55,575 nucleotides of DNA from Chloroflexota bacterium. GTDB lineage: Bacteria > Chloroflexota > Anaerolineae > Promineifilales > Promineifilaceae. A program made the position numbers and the translations under genes. The stretch spans positions 1-55,575 of the forward strand of contig JAGNBF010000033.1 in NCBI GenBank assembly GCA_018004935.1, written 5' to 3'. Below the pieces are notes generated by a model. That model was not told where the DNA came from. It saw nothing but the letters and a program-made list of their open reading frames with translations, and did not search any database. Below are positions 17,416 through 25,892 of the stretch, in pieces (position 1 is the stretch's first letter; every line of letters begins with the position of its first letter).

Positions 17416-18114
17416 ATGAACCATTCACAAAAAATATTCTTGCCTCGTGTTGTTATCCAGGTATTATTTTTTGTTGTCGTCGTGCCATTTCTGCCCTTAT
17501 TAATTTCCTGGCGTTGGGATGGGTGGGAAGCCTGGATGTACGCCATCATTGCCATCTTAGGTTTTGCTATCAGCCGGGCGCTGGCAGCACAACGGCATCC
17601 TGACTTGCTGGCAGAACGCGCTCGGATGTTGCAACATGAAGATGCTGCGCCCTGGGATAAGTGGTTAGCTCCGTTAGTTGGATTAGGCGGTGGCCTGATA
17701 CCACTGGTTGCCGGATTGGATGCACTGTTTGGCTGGTCACCCACGTTTAGCTTGCCGCTGAAAATTCTGGCGTTGGTCGTCATCCTGGCCGGTTACGCTT
17801 TGGGTTCATATGCCTTGATCGAAAACCGCTTTTTTTCGGGTATGGTGCGCATCCAGACCGAGCGCGGCCATCACGTTGTATCGGGCGGCCCTTATCGCTG
17901 GGTGCGGCATCCCGGTTACGCCGGAGCGTTGCTGACCTATCTGGCTACACCTATTCTTCTGGATTCATGGTGGACATTTGTACCCGCCCTGTTTCTCACG
18001 ATTGTTTTGATCATCCGCACCGCCTGGGAAGATAAAACCTTGCAGGAAGAATTGGATGGCTACCGCAAATATGCCGGACGGGTGCGGTATCGTTTGCTGC
18101 CAGGAGTGTGGTGA
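17416..18114 (+). CDS. Isoprenylcysteine carboxyl methyltransferase (ICMT) family membrane protein
   Basis: 232 residues with about five membrane helices. The C-terminal third has the ICMT/PEMT signature: VVSGGPYRWVRHPGYAGALL (substrate/SAM loop), then AWEDKTLQEELDGYRKYAGR. Bacterial members methylate small or lipid substrates whose identity is mostly unknown. The start ATG at 17416 overlaps the end of a short upstream frame. No palindrome copy lies within the gene. Confidence 0.75.
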   Translation: MNHSQKIFLPRVVIQVLFFVVVVPFLPLLISWRWDGWEAWMYAIIAILGFAISRALAAQRHPDLLAERARMLQHEDAAPWDKWLAPLVGLGGGLIPLVAGLDALFGWSPTFSLPLKILALVVILAGYALGSYALIENRFFSGMVRIQTERGHHVVSGGPYRWVRHPGYAGALLTYLATPILLDSWWTFVPALFLTIVLIIRTAWEDKTLQEELDGYRKYAGRVRYRLLPGVW

Positions 18115-18162
18115 ATGGTTCTTGGGCTGAGGGGAAGTTATGGTTTCGGACTATAAAATTGT

Positions 18163-18501
18163 GCTGAGAGGGGACAGAAATGTCAGCTTATCCCCGGCCT
18201 GGGCAACGCCATTGCTCAGGATATTATGTTCCGCGGCCGCGTTCATCCCAAACATGATGTGGCCGATCTCACCCTAAACCAGAGGATCGCCTTATACGAT
18301 GCCATTCTTAACACGGTTCACGAGGTCATCGCGCAGGGTGGCCGCTATGACGAAACGGATCTGTATAGCCAGCCGGGGCAATATGTGCGTCTCATGGACA
18401 AAAACACGGTTGACCATCCCTGCCCTAACTGCGGCCGCAACATTGAGAAAATGAATTATTGGGGAGGAACCTGTTATTTTTGTGCCAATTGCCAAAAGTG
18501 A
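18163..18501 (+). pseudogene. Formamidopyrimidine-DNA glycosylase C-terminal fragment
   Basis: The frame reads CQLIPGLGNAIAQDIMFRG (helix-two-turn-helix of Fpg/Nei), HPKHDVADLT, then the zinc finger CPNCGRNIEKMNYWGGTCYF with CANC. The N-terminal half with the catalytic Pro1-Glu2 is absent; the sequence before 18163 is unrelated. It therefore cannot excise bases and is a 5'-truncated gene. An ATG at 18226 could start a 91-residue product without enzymatic function. Palindrome copies are at 18233 and 18431. Confidence 0.75.
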
Positions 18502-18510
18502 AGCGAGTTA

Positions 18511-18750
18511 ATGATGAATGATACAATGAGCACTAAAACCCAGGCCGGAAAAGAAACTCTTCTTGTCGGACTGGCAGAAACTCGAGGTAAGATTCTGGAA
18601 GCGGCCGCTTCCCTTGCGCCAGTCCAACAAGATGAGGTTTTTCTCGGCGTTTGGTCAGTAAAAGATTGGCTGGCACACCTCATCGGCTGGGATATCACTA
18701 ACCTGGAACGGCTGGTTCCATCGCCTTCACCTTTCCTGGAAATTTGGGTC
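18511..18750 (+). pseudogene. DfsB/ClbS (DinB superfamily) gene truncated by a repeat
   Basis: About 80 codons: TKTQAGKETLLVGLAETRGK, then GVWSVKDWLAHLIGWDITNL, then LEIW. This is the first half of a DfsB/ClbS-type DinB-fold protein. Immediately after FLEIW the 110-bp dispersed repeat (18751-18868) begins, and the frame then encodes repeat-derived residues to 18840. The second half of the gene is missing. Confidence 0.65.
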
Positions 18751-18868
18751 ATTGGGATTTCGCGGGGTGATCGGTACTGTAGGGGCTGGCCTTGTGCCTG
18801 CCCAGACGAGGGCAACCACAAGGGTTGCCCCTACATATAGTGTCAACCCCCTGAATTCCCAAAGAGCC
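18751..18868. repeat. MITE-like repeat, 110-bp family, inside a gene
   Basis: Begins TTGGGATTTCGCGGGG and ends CCCCTGAATTCCCAAAGAGC, which are near-perfect inverted ends. Its inside holds the GGGCAACC...GGTTGCCC inverted pair. It interrupts the DfsB-like gene at 18511. Confidence 0.75.
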
Positions 18869-18892
18869 GGAAATTTTTGTAAATGCTTCTAC

Positions 18893-19669
18893 CTATTTCA
18901 GAATTTTTGCGATTATCTTCGGCCGCTCAACACGTGGATATATCTGCCACAGATACAGAGGAACACTTACGATCAGGCTGTAACCCAGAAGCAAGTAACC
19001 AGGATGGATAATCTCCGGTCGGCCCAGTTCTTCCAGCCGCAGTTCCGGTAACATCCATACCGCACCGATGTCAATCAATCCGTGCGTCAGAATAAGGCCC
19101 ACAATGCTCCCCGCCCGCCAGCGAATGGCGACGAAAATGAGGCCAATGATCAAGGCTCCTAATAACTGCAAGGGGCTATGCCAGCCAATATGAAATAAGA
19201 TAAAACAGACCGTCGATCCCCAGATGGCCCACCTGACGCCCCGCCATTCATCCAACGCACGGTAGATCAGCCCGCGAAAAATAAACTCCTCTATGAGAGC
19301 GACCAAGCCAAAATAATAGAGGATGTCTTCAACCACCCGCGATAACGTAAGGGGATCAGGGGTTCCAGGCCATTGCACGGCCAGAATAACCAGCGTGCGG
19401 CCGCCAAAAAGGGCCAGGCCACAAACCAGGCTCAAGGCCAACCCTTTCCAGTTAAAGCCCAACTCGCCCCAACTCCAGCGGCGACGCCCAATCCACAGGC
19501 TCCCGGCTAGCATGTAAACATAGGCCAGCATCTGAACGGGCGTGTTCCAGGCTGTATCACGCACATTGGGCCACAGCCAGAAAAACGCGGGGATGCCAGG
19601 CAGGAAAAGCAGGCCGACTTCAACGAACGCGGCCGCGCCTCGCGGCCATTCATTCTGGGAATGCTGCAT
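18893..19669 (-). CDS. CPBP family intramembrane metalloprotease
   Basis: 258 residues with about eight hydrophobic helices. The three CPBP (CAAX protease and bacteriocin-processing) motifs are present: EEFIFRG, FILFHIGWH and THGLID, which supply the metal-binding Glu-Glu-Arg, His and His. The substrate is unknown. The gene stands alone, convergent with the broken DfsB-like gene. Palindrome copies are at 19397 and 19629 (encoding AAA). Confidence 0.82.
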   Translation of the reverse strand: MQHSQNEWPRGAAAFVEVGLLFLPGIPAFFWLWPNVRDTAWNTPVQMLAYVYMLAGSLWIGRRRWSWGELGFNWKGLALSLVCGLALFGGRTLVILAVQWPGTPDPLTLSRVVEDILYYFGLVALIEEFIFRGLIYRALDEWRGVRWAIWGSTVCFILFHIGWHSPLQLLGALIIGLIFVAIRWRAGSIVGLILTHGLIDIGAVWMLPELRLEELGRPEIIHPGYLLLGYSLIVSVPLYLWQIYPRVERPKIIAKILK

Positions 19670-19722
19670 CAGTCAACCATAGATAGAAACTGAAGACACT
19701 ACCAGTGGCTTACAAAAGATTG

Positions 19723-20256
19723 CTAAACATTCTGAGCCATTGGTTGTGGGTGAGCTTCATTGTTACCTTGAGTGACACCAACTAGCACGCGGCCGCGTGC
19801 CTTTTCCGGGTAGCGCATCTGCATCAAGGGGATACCTATGCCATAAGTGATGAACTCTCTTTCTGGTGTCACTTCGATCAGACAAGTACCGCTCAAGAAT
19901 TGCTCGTTGTTTGCCAGGTCACGAAACACGGCTTGCAAGAGTTCGGTCGGCGTTTCTTCTGCTTCCAAAACACGGGCAGTCCCGGAAAAAGTGATAGTCG
20001 CCGCCGGTATCTTGAACCAGGGTAGCAATGGAATCCGTTTGGCGATGGGAATAGTGACAGAGACATGGGAATTGGCAGTGATGTGACGGGTCTTCCAGGT
20101 ATCTTTGCCTGTGCCAATGTAAAGTCTGCGGCCGCGGACCGCATACATCACCCCCACGGTTCGCGCTTCGTTTTGTGCTGTCACCATACCAATGACAGCA
20201 AATAGTTCCTTCTCGATAGCTTGCCATACTTGTTCAGTTGTTAGTTGTACGGTCAT
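19723..20256 (-). CDS. Pyridoxamine 5'-phosphate oxidase-like flavin-binding protein
   Basis: 177 residues from the ATG at 20256, chosen because it overlaps the stop of the upstream DinB gene (ATGA) with GGAGGG just before; the longer frame to 20289 would overlap that gene. The split-barrel pattern is seen in ELFAVIGMVTAQNEARTVGV, RGRRLYIGTGKDTWKTRHIT and SHVSVTIPI. These proteins bind FMN, F420 or heme and act on small molecules; the cofactor is not decidable here. Translation is probably coupled to the DinB gene. Confidence 0.72.
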   Translation of the reverse strand: MTVQLTTEQVWQAIEKELFAVIGMVTAQNEARTVGVMYAVRGRRLYIGTGKDTWKTRHITANSHVSVTIPIAKRIPLLPWFKIPAATITFSGTARVLEAEETPTELLQAVFRDLANNEQFLSGTCLIEVTPEREFITYGIGIPLMQMRYPEKARGRVLVGVTQGNNEAHPQPMAQNV

Positions 20257-20933
20257 TTCAGTCGCCCTCCTTTTTGTTTGATTTGCCATGCTTCATTCAG
20301 GTGGACAAAGTTGTGTCGGGTAGGAGGCATCAACAAGAGTTCCGCCAGGGTGCGTCTGCTCCAATAGTCAATCAAATCGTGTGCGGCCGCGACTACAGCC
20401 CCTTCAGCCATTACTTGTTGTAAGCGCACGGGGTCTACCTTCTGCTTCAGCATCTCCGGTGGAAGCTGTAGCACGATCTCCTGAGTTCTACACCCCACTG
20501 CTAACCGATAATCTCGCAACGCCTCGATATTAATCGTGGCACTCAGAGCGGCTATATCTGCCTTATCCTGGGCATTGCCTGTATCGCATGTTGTTATCTT
20601 CATTCGTTCCAGCCAGTTCGCTTGATGTAACATTTGCGGACTGCCAGCCACCAACATAGTCATCGTGACATCTTCGATGCGGGCAATGTGCCAGATACAC
20701 CAGGCAATGGAATGAGCCTCAGGCCCAGAGATATGCCGTATCTGTGCCTCAGTTAAACCATTAAACAGGGCATCTTCATAAGACCAGGTTTCGGGTGGCG
20801 CGATCCTGGCCGAGTGCAGCATGGCGTGCTGACCCAGAAACAGGGTGATAGCTTTGGCGGGCTGATCAAAACTCAGCAGAACACGGCGAAACTCGGCCTG
20901 CTGTTGATTCCATTGCTTTCGATGAGATTCCAT
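20253..20933 (-). CDS. DinB family protein
   Basis: 226 residues. The helical pattern with ISGPEAHSIAWCIWHIARIE and AAHDLIDYWSRRTLAELLLM fits the DinB/YfiT four-helix fold, with His residues placed to bind a metal. Such proteins are often thiol-dependent transferases or detoxifying enzymes. The stop overlaps the start of the flavin-binding gene (20256), so the pair is an operon. Palindrome copy at 20383. Confidence 0.7.
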   Translation of the reverse strand: MESHRKQWNQQQAEFRRVLLSFDQPAKAITLFLGQHAMLHSARIAPPETWSYEDALFNGLTEAQIRHISGPEAHSIAWCIWHIARIEDVTMTMLVAGSPQMLHQANWLERMKITTCDTGNAQDKADIAALSATINIEALRDYRLAVGCRTQEIVLQLPPEMLKQKVDPVRLQQVMAEGAVVAAAHDLIDYWSRRTLAELLLMPPTRHNFVHLNEAWQIKQKGGRLK

Positions 20934-20984
20934 AGGTTATGGCTCCATGACAAACAAAGCTTGAGTGCCAACCGCGGCCGCGAC

Positions 20985-22130
20985 TTATCTTGTTCCTACC
21001 CCTGGCTCTATTTGTATATCAACCCCCATTCGTTCCATATCGCGCAGTAGACGGTCCGGTTCCACGATGTGTGCCTGCCAATACAGGCCTGGCTGACGAA
21101 TGGAGCCATCCAATAATTGGAGCAGGGTTGCGGCGGCAGGAATGGCTGTCAGAGCATAACCATCAGAGTGGGACAAGGTTATGTTGATAGCTTGGGGGTG
21201 TTCATCCTTCGTTCCCCGCGCTTCGAGCTTAAGTTGTGTGCCATAGGGTGGCCGAGAGAAACGATTCAGGCTCCAGCGAAAGAGGCGGGCCAGCGGCCGC
21301 AAGCCTCGCTGTGGTGCCAGTTTCAGCCCGAGCATGACCAACGGGGAAACAAACCAGTCGGTGAACCAGTTGAAACTGCCCACGTAAAAACCAGTCTCTT
21401 GAAGGCCAGGAAATAGGTCAGGAACAGGCCGCATCTCTTCCAGAAACATGGGCACACAGAACTGTCGCCCGAATTCCCGGCCAAAATCCATCGTAAGCGG
21501 CTTGAACATGCCCAGGAGATTGGTCTGTTGCCAACAACCGCCACGAAACACCTGCATCTGGAAATCCAGAAATTCGCTCACAAACTCTTCCATCGTTTCC
21601 TGGCTCAAGTTGAGGGATGACCAATCAATCTTGATAACACTACCCACGTTTGCGCTTTCCAGATGATCGAAGCAAGGGGCCACATAGCGGATAAGCGCGG
21701 CGGGCAGACCGGGGTGAAAACCGCCGTCAGTGACGAAGCAACAGCCGGACGACTTTATTTGTTGCGACATAGATTGCAGCAAGGTCGTTTTCTGGGTGGA
21801 ATATTGTACATCCAGATAATCAATCTGTGCTTCGAGTGCGGCCGCGACTACATTCTCCACCCATTTGGTCGTACTAGCAGCCACGACCACCATGTCTACG
21901 CTGGCAAAAGCGTCATGCAGGGTAGCTGGCGCGGCCGCGTCAACAAAAACACCTGTTACACGCTGTTCATCTAACGGGCGGTTCAACTGCGTAGCTAATT
22001 CCCTGGCTCTAACCAAATTACGTCCAGCCAGCACGATGTGAGCATCGGTCTCTTGCAACAACAAGTGAGCCAGTAAATGTCCCGTGTTGCCATAACCCCC
22101 CAGGATCAGAATTCGTTTGTGTTTCATCAT
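20985..22130 (-). CDS. Saccharopine dehydrogenase-like NAD(P)-binding protein
   Basis: 381 residues. The N terminus [20 protein letters not shown] is a Rossmann GxGxxG, followed by [16 protein letters not shown] and [15 protein letters not shown]. The arrangement fits saccharopine dehydrogenase/trans-acting enoyl reductase-type proteins. The substrate is unknown. It lies 51 bp upstream of the DinB gene on the same strand, so the three may be co-transcribed. Palindrome copies are at 21293, 21838 and 21931. Confidence 0.75.
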   Translation of the reverse strand: MMKHKRILILGGYGNTGHLLAHLLLQETDAHIVLAGRNLVRARELATQLNRPLDEQRVTGVFVDAAAPATLHDAFASVDMVVVAASTTKWVENVVAAALEAQIDYLDVQYSTQKTTLLQSMSQQIKSSGCCFVTDGGFHPGLPAALIRYVAPCFDHLESANVGSVIKIDWSSLNLSQETMEEFVSEFLDFQMQVFRGGCWQQTNLLGMFKPLTMDFGREFGRQFCVPMFLEEMRPVPDLFPGLQETGFYVGSFNWFTDWFVSPLVMLGLKLAPQRGLRPLARLFRWSLNRFSRPPYGTQLKLEARGTKDEHPQAINITLSHSDGYALTAIPAAATLLQLLDGSIRQPGLYWQAHIVEPDRLLRDMERMGVDIQIEPGVGTR

Positions 22131-22579
22131 GGCTTTACTCTAACTCTCAAGCATGGGAACAAGTTGGCAAAGCTCAAGTGACAAATGGCTGTCTCTCAGA
22201 CGATGTTTGTCACATGACGAAGACATTTCAACAATAGGTTTTTCTAACTGAATGAGGCTGTAAGGTACAAATTTTCTGTCCGAACAGGGTTTCCTCGAGT
22301 ATGAGTTGAATCAGTCGTTTATTAGATCGAGAAAAAGACCTGGAGATCCTGATTTTGCGACAACAACTTGACAAGCTGGAATGAAAACGAAGGGAGCTGA
22401 TAAAACCCGTACAAGCAGAAATATCATTTACAAACGGAGGTGGAAAATCAAGTTTGTGAGGTTTGGAATAAGGCTGAATGGGCCACTATCATCAGCCGGA
22501 ATTGGTGATGATAGATCGTGCGGTAAGATCGCGGGAGCGACTTAAAATGGAACCCTCTCTGGGCAACATGACTAAAAAC
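22131..22579. other. Intergenic region with transposase scrap
   Basis: No intact gene. It contains the transposase scrap at 22313-22384 and unassigned AT-rich sequence. The right boundary is the tRNA-Asp terminator repeat. Confidence 0.6.
22313..22384 (+). pseudogene. Transposase (integrase-core type) scrap
   Basis: 24 codons reading SRLLDREKDLEILILRQQLD and ending KLE-stop, the conserved opening of integrase-core transposases. It matches the scrap at 12396-12485 over the shared GTCGT.TAT.AGATCGAG stretch. Confidence 0.6.
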
Positions 22580-22612
22580 AAAAAAGCTCTCGTGTAATTC
22601 GAGAGCTTTTTT
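22580..22612 (-). terminator. tRNA-Asp terminator, part of 50-bp direct repeat
   Basis: Inverted repeat AAAAAAGCTCTCG...CGAGAGCTTTTTT directly after the tRNA 3' end on the minus strand. It has T runs on both sides, so it could stop transcription from either direction. Together with the first 13 bases of the tRNA (to 22629) it is identical to 5959-6008. Confidence 0.8.
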
Positions 22613-22616
22613 GCTA

Positions 22617-22689
22617 CGGGAGCGACGGGGATCGAACCCGCGATCTTCGGCTTGACAGGCCGACGTGTTAACCACTACACCACACCCCC
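22617..22689 (-). tRNA. tRNA-Asp (anticodon GTC)
   Basis: On the minus strand the 73-base gene has acceptor arms GGGGGTG/CGCTCCC, D-arm GTGT...ACAC, anticodon stem TCGGC/GCCGA around loop CTGTCAA (anticodon GTC, aspartate), and T-arm GCGGG-TTCGATC-CCCGT. Discriminator G; CCA is not encoded (TAGC follows). Its 3' end is duplicated at 5959-6008. Confidence 0.95.
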
Positions 22690-23041
22690 ACATTTGTTTG
22701 CCCGTAAGCAAGGTCGAATAATAGCAAAAACCTTCCCCACTGTCAAATTTTACCCCCAAATTCCTAGGGCGATTGTATACTCGGATTTCCCCCACCCCTA
22801 ACCCCGCCCCCAGGGGCGGGGAATTTTTTAAGAGCCGTTTTTCGCGGGCATTCGCCCGCGAAAAACGGCTCAAATTGTTTTTTTCCCCTCCTGGCCAGGA
22901 ATTGTTAGGGGGTTGGGTTCATTGGGGTGAGTAGGCAATCGCCCTGCCCAAGTTCCTGCACTTCTCAATTTGAACGTTGCCGGGGTTTCGCCTACGATTA
23001 AAACTGTGGGACTCCAATTGTTTCTCTTTTATGTGTATTGC
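22690..23041. other. Intergenic region holding a hairpin MITE
   Basis: Upstream of tRNA-Asp and downstream of the kinase-MazG gene. Apart from the 180-bp element at 22766-22945 I see nothing assignable. Confidence 0.6.
22766..22945. mobile_element. MITE with variable central hairpin, copy 1 (180 bp)
   Basis: Ends are AGGGCGATTG (22766-22775) and CAATCGCCCT (22936-22945), perfect inverted repeats. Flanks CCCAAATTCCT (22755-65) and CCCAAGTTCCT (22947-57) are an 11-bp near-perfect target duplication. Inside, a conserved shell (CCCCGCCCCCAGGGGCGGGG) precedes a perfect 18-bp stem with loop ATTC at 22832-22871. The element at 29662-29842 shares ends and shell but has an unrelated stem sequence. 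Confidence 0.8.
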
Positions 23042-24040
23042 TTACAGTTCCCAGGTGCGCTGAACGTTATGACGCATTTTTTCCAGGTATGCCTCTTCCA
23101 AATCAATGCCGGTGTAGTTGGCCAGTTTGATCACATAGGCCAGTACGTCCGCCAGTTCGTTACGAAACTGGGTGCGATGTTGTGCCAGGGCTTCATCTTG
23201 AATGTCTTTTCCCTTTTGGGGGCTGTCGCCCATTTTGTTCGCCGTGCGCCAGCTTCGCGCCATGATGGTGGCTAACTCACCGATTTCCTCCACCAGGAGC
23301 AGGTAGTTGTAATAGGGATCGGTGTCGAAACCCTTGGCGCTGTCTAGCTGACGATGGAATTGTTGGTAGGCGGCCAGAAAACCGGTGATGTGGGGTACGA
23401 CGGGCTGGCTGACCGCGGCCGCATTCTCTACCGTCTCTTGCGCTAAAGCTTTCTCCACTTTTTCTACAATGTATTGCAAATCCAGTGGGCGGGCCAGAAA
23501 ATCCAACTCATTCACGTCTACAATCAATACCGGTGTGTCTTGCACATTAGCCAGCCAGGCGTCATACGCGGCCGCAACCTCACGTATATACTCCGGATCC
23601 ATGTCCCGCTCATATGGCCGATCCCGCAAGGTAATGCGCCGCATAAGTAACTCATGTTCTGCCCGCAAATAAACAATCAGATCCGGACGGCGCAATTTCT
23701 CCCCCAGTGCGGCATGCACTCGGCCATACATCGCCAATTCGTCATCGCGCAGGTTTAACCAGGCAAAAATTTCATCTTTGGCAAAAGTATAGTCGGAGAT
23801 GAGGTTGCCTTTTTCTAACCCCGCCGGAACCGCCTGATGTTGTTGATGATACCGGCTCAGGAGAAAGAATAGCTGTGTTTGAAAAGCGTATCGTTCCCGA
23901 TCCGCATAAAAACGGGCCAGAAATGGGTTTTCCTCGAATACTTCCAGAAGCAAAGAGGCTTCAAAATGCGCCTGGAGCATTCGTGCCAGTGTCGTTTTGC
24001 CCACCCCAATGACACCTTCAATCGCAATGAATTTGGACAT
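23042..24040 (-). CDS. Deoxynucleoside kinase fused to MazG-like pyrophosphohydrolase
   Basis: 332 residues with two domains. Residues 1 to about 205 are a deoxynucleoside kinase: P-loop EGVIGVGKTTLA near 8-19, then YAFQTQLFFLLSRYHQ and the lid-like LRDRPYERDMDPEYI. Residues about 225-332 are a MazG-type NTP pyrophosphohydrolase: LLLVEEIGELATIMARSW carries E-E-x-x-E, and RNELADVLAYV carries E-x-x-D, the magnesium ligands. The kinase makes dNMP from salvaged deoxynucleosides, while MazG hydrolyses (d)NTPs to NMPs. The fusion may balance or clean the nucleotide pool. Palindrome copies are at 23415 and 23568. Confidence 0.8.
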   Translation of the reverse strand: MSKFIAIEGVIGVGKTTLARMLQAHFEASLLLEVFEENPFLARFYADRERYAFQTQLFFLLSRYHQQHQAVPAGLEKGNLISDYTFAKDEIFAWLNLRDDELAMYGRVHAALGEKLRRPDLIVYLRAEHELLMRRITLRDRPYERDMDPEYIREVAAAYDAWLANVQDTPVLIVDVNELDFLARPLDLQYIVEKVEKALAQETVENAAAVSQPVVPHITGFLAAYQQFHRQLDSAKGFDTDPYYNYLLLVEEIGELATIMARSWRTANKMGDSPQKGKDIQDEALAQHRTQFRNELADVLAYVIKLANYTGIDLEEAYLEKMRHNVQRTWEL

Positions 24041-24138
24041 AAGTAACCTCTTTTTCTGTCTACTTCTGGCAGTGGAATGGCCTTTCCTGGCCGTTTGTCC
24101 TCTGGTGAATACAAGAACGAGAACACCAACCGCCAGGG

Positions 24139-24780
24139 TTATGAGTTTGGGGCCAACAATCTGTAAACAGCAATACCAAAAGCTACGGCTACATTAAGGG
24201 AGCGTTTGTTCCCCTGCATAGGAATGGCCACCACCTGATCGCACAAGGCCAGAATGCCCGGATCAATTCCCGCCAGTTCGTTGCCCACTACCAGAGCAAT
24301 GGGTGCTTCCCGGGGCGGCTGGCTCTGATACAGCGACTGGGCACGGTTCCCCCCTTCGATGGCCCATAATTGATACCCTTGCGCCTGAAGAACCGCGGCC
24401 GCGTCCACCCCATTTTTATGATACGTCCACGCCACCCATGTTTCTGCCCCCAAAGCCGTTTTGGCCAGTTTAGGATGGGCCGGTGTTGGGGTAATGCCAC
24501 ACAAGTGCAAATGACTCAGCCCGGCACCATCCGCCGTGCGGAACATACTCCCCACGTTGTGCATGCTACGAATGTTGTCTAACAAGGCAATAAAGGGCAA
24601 ATGTTCCCCTCCAACAGGTGTTTGCGGCACAGCATGAGCCGCATAAGGGGAAATGATCTGAAGGTGGGGTTGACGGCAATGGGGACAGTGACTGGGTTGC
24701 GGCCGCGATAACCACACCGGAAAACGAAATCGGCACTCCTCACACACCATCACCGCAAATATACTTTCTTGCTCACCCAT
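24139..24780 (-). CDS. TrmH/SpoU family RNA 2'-O-methyltransferase with zinc-ribbon N terminus
   Basis: 213 residues from the ATG at 24780 (MGEQESIFAV); the longer frame to 24930 has low-complexity, non-conserved sequence. Three SpoU motifs are clear: NIRSMHNVGSMFRTADGAG, IALVVGNELAGIDPG, and IPMQGNKRSLNVAVAFGIAV, forming the knotted SAM site. An N-terminal CEECRFRF...HCPHC pair could form a zinc ribbon and help bind RNA. The target (tRNA or rRNA) is not known. Palindrome copies are at 24395 and 24699. Confidence 0.8.
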   Translation of the reverse strand: MGEQESIFAVMVCEECRFRFPVWLSRPQPSHCPHCRQPHLQIISPYAAHAVPQTPVGGEHLPFIALLDNIRSMHNVGSMFRTADGAGLSHLHLCGITPTPAHPKLAKTALGAETWVAWTYHKNGVDAAAVLQAQGYQLWAIEGGNRAQSLYQSQPPREAPIALVVGNELAGIDPGILALCDQVVAIPMQGNKRSLNVAVAFGIAVYRLLAPNS

Positions 24781-24952
24781 ATCCCATATCCTACCCCCAC
24801 CGCCCCATTCCGCCAATTTCTGTGGCAAAAAAGTCGCTCTGGTGTGCCCCATTTCCCCATCCCCTTGGCGATTCCCAGGGGGATGGGGGACCCCGGGCGG
24901 CACGGCTTCTCTTATTTTTGTCGCTTTCACACTCCTTCGTTATACTTTCCGC

Positions 24953-24975
24953 CGTTATGAAAATATATCATAACG
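24953..24975 (+). promoter_or_regulatory. Predicted ModE-like operator upstream of tupA
   Basis: Perfect inverted repeat CGTTATGA-N7-TCATAACG, centred 38 bp before the tupA start. Half-sites CGTTAT/ATAACG match the molybdate/tungstate repressor ModE recognition pattern. Because it precedes a tungstate uptake gene, repression by a ModE/TunR-type regulator in the presence of oxyanion is likely. No regulator gene is present in the window. Confidence 0.55.
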
Positions 24976-25001
24976 ACTTTTCCCATAAAAAAGGAGACCC
25001 T

Positions 25002-25847
25002 ATGAAAACCATTCGCTGGTCAATCTTACTCATTCTGTTACTCATACTGGTCGCTTGTGGGGCCAAAGAACCAGAAGTATTACGCCTTGCTACCACCACG
25101 AGTACGGCTGATTCTGGCTTGTTAGAGGCTATCCTCCCTGCGTTTGAAGAGGAATATAACGCTCGTGTGGATGTAGTGGCTGTGGGTACAGGCCAGGCCA
25201 TAACATTGGGCGAAGCCGGGGATGCGGATATTATCCTGGTTCATGCGCGGGCGCGGGAAGATGCGTTTGTGGCTGATGGGCATGGACTGTACCGGGCAGA
25301 TGTAATGTATAACGATTTTGTTCTGGTGGGGCCGACGGCGGACCCGGCAGGGGTGAGTGGGATGGCATCGGTGACAGAAGCAATGGCGGCTATCGCGGCC
25401 GCGTCTGCGCCCTTCGCCTCCCGGGGTGATGACAGTGGAACCCACACTAAAGAGTTATCCTTGTGGGAAAAAGCGGGGATTACTCCCACGGCTGACAATG
25501 GCTGGTACAATTCCCTCGGTCAGGGCATGGGCGACACCCTCACCTTTGCCAATGAATCCGGGGCCTATACCCTTACCGACCGGGCCACCTTCCTGGCCCT
25601 TCAGGCCAACCTGACCGACCTGGCGATTATGGTCGGCGGCGATTCCATTGCCGACAATGGGGATGCCAACCTGCTAAATCCGTATGGGGTCATCCCCGTC
25701 AACCCGGACAAAGAAGGGATCAATAACGACCTGGCCGAAGATTTTGTTACCTGGATCACCTCAGAAGAAACCCAAACGGCTATCGGTGAGTTTGGGGTTG
25801 AGCAGTACGGGCAATCGCTGTTTTACCCGGACGCTGGGGAAGAGTGA
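25002..25847 (+). CDS. tupA: Tungstate ABC transporter substrate-binding protein TupA
   Basis: 281 residues from the ATG at 25002, with AAGGAG eight bases upstream; the longer frame from 24822 covers the spacer. The signal peptide (SILLILLLILVACG) ends in a lipobox, giving a membrane-anchored lipoprotein. The mature start LRLATTTSTADSGLLEAILP and later ASRGDDSGTHTKELSLWEKA are the oxyanion-binding signatures of TupA. It captures tungstate for TupBC. It is first in the cluster, under the ModE-like palindrome at 24953-24975. Palindrome GCGGCCGC at 25395. Confidence 0.85.
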   Translation: MKTIRWSILLILLLILVACGAKEPEVLRLATTTSTADSGLLEAILPAFEEEYNARVDVVAVGTGQAITLGEAGDADIILVHARAREDAFVADGHGLYRADVMYNDFVLVGPTADPAGVSGMASVTEAMAAIAAASAPFASRGDDSGTHTKELSLWEKAGITPTADNGWYNSLGQGMGDTLTFANESGAYTLTDRATFLALQANLTDLAIMVGGDSIADNGDANLLNPYGVIPVNPDKEGINNDLAEDFVTWITSEETQTAIGEFGVEQYGQSLFYPDAGEE

Positions 25848-25848
25848 A

Positions 25849-25892
25849 CAGTGAACAGTGGACAGTAAAAAGTGAACAGTAAACAGTGAGTC
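25849..25892. repeat. Heptamer tandem repeat (GAACAGT type)
   Basis: Right after the tupA stop: GAACAGT, GAACAGT, GGACAGT, AAAAAGT, GAACAGT, AAACAGT, a 7-bp unit with drift. Similar runs are at 25988-26000, 26728-26758 and 26855-26878. Confidence 0.75.

Noticed and set aside
17237-17419. 60-codon frame before the ICMT gene
   Set aside because: No family resemblance or ribosome site; it overlaps the next start.
22448-22873. 141-codon minus-strand open frame
   Set aside because: It runs through tRNA-Asp, its terminator and the MITE; no protein-like features.
24822-25001. Upstream extension of TupA
   Set aside because: Covers the operator spacer; a lipoprotein signal peptide and ribosome site place the start at 25002.
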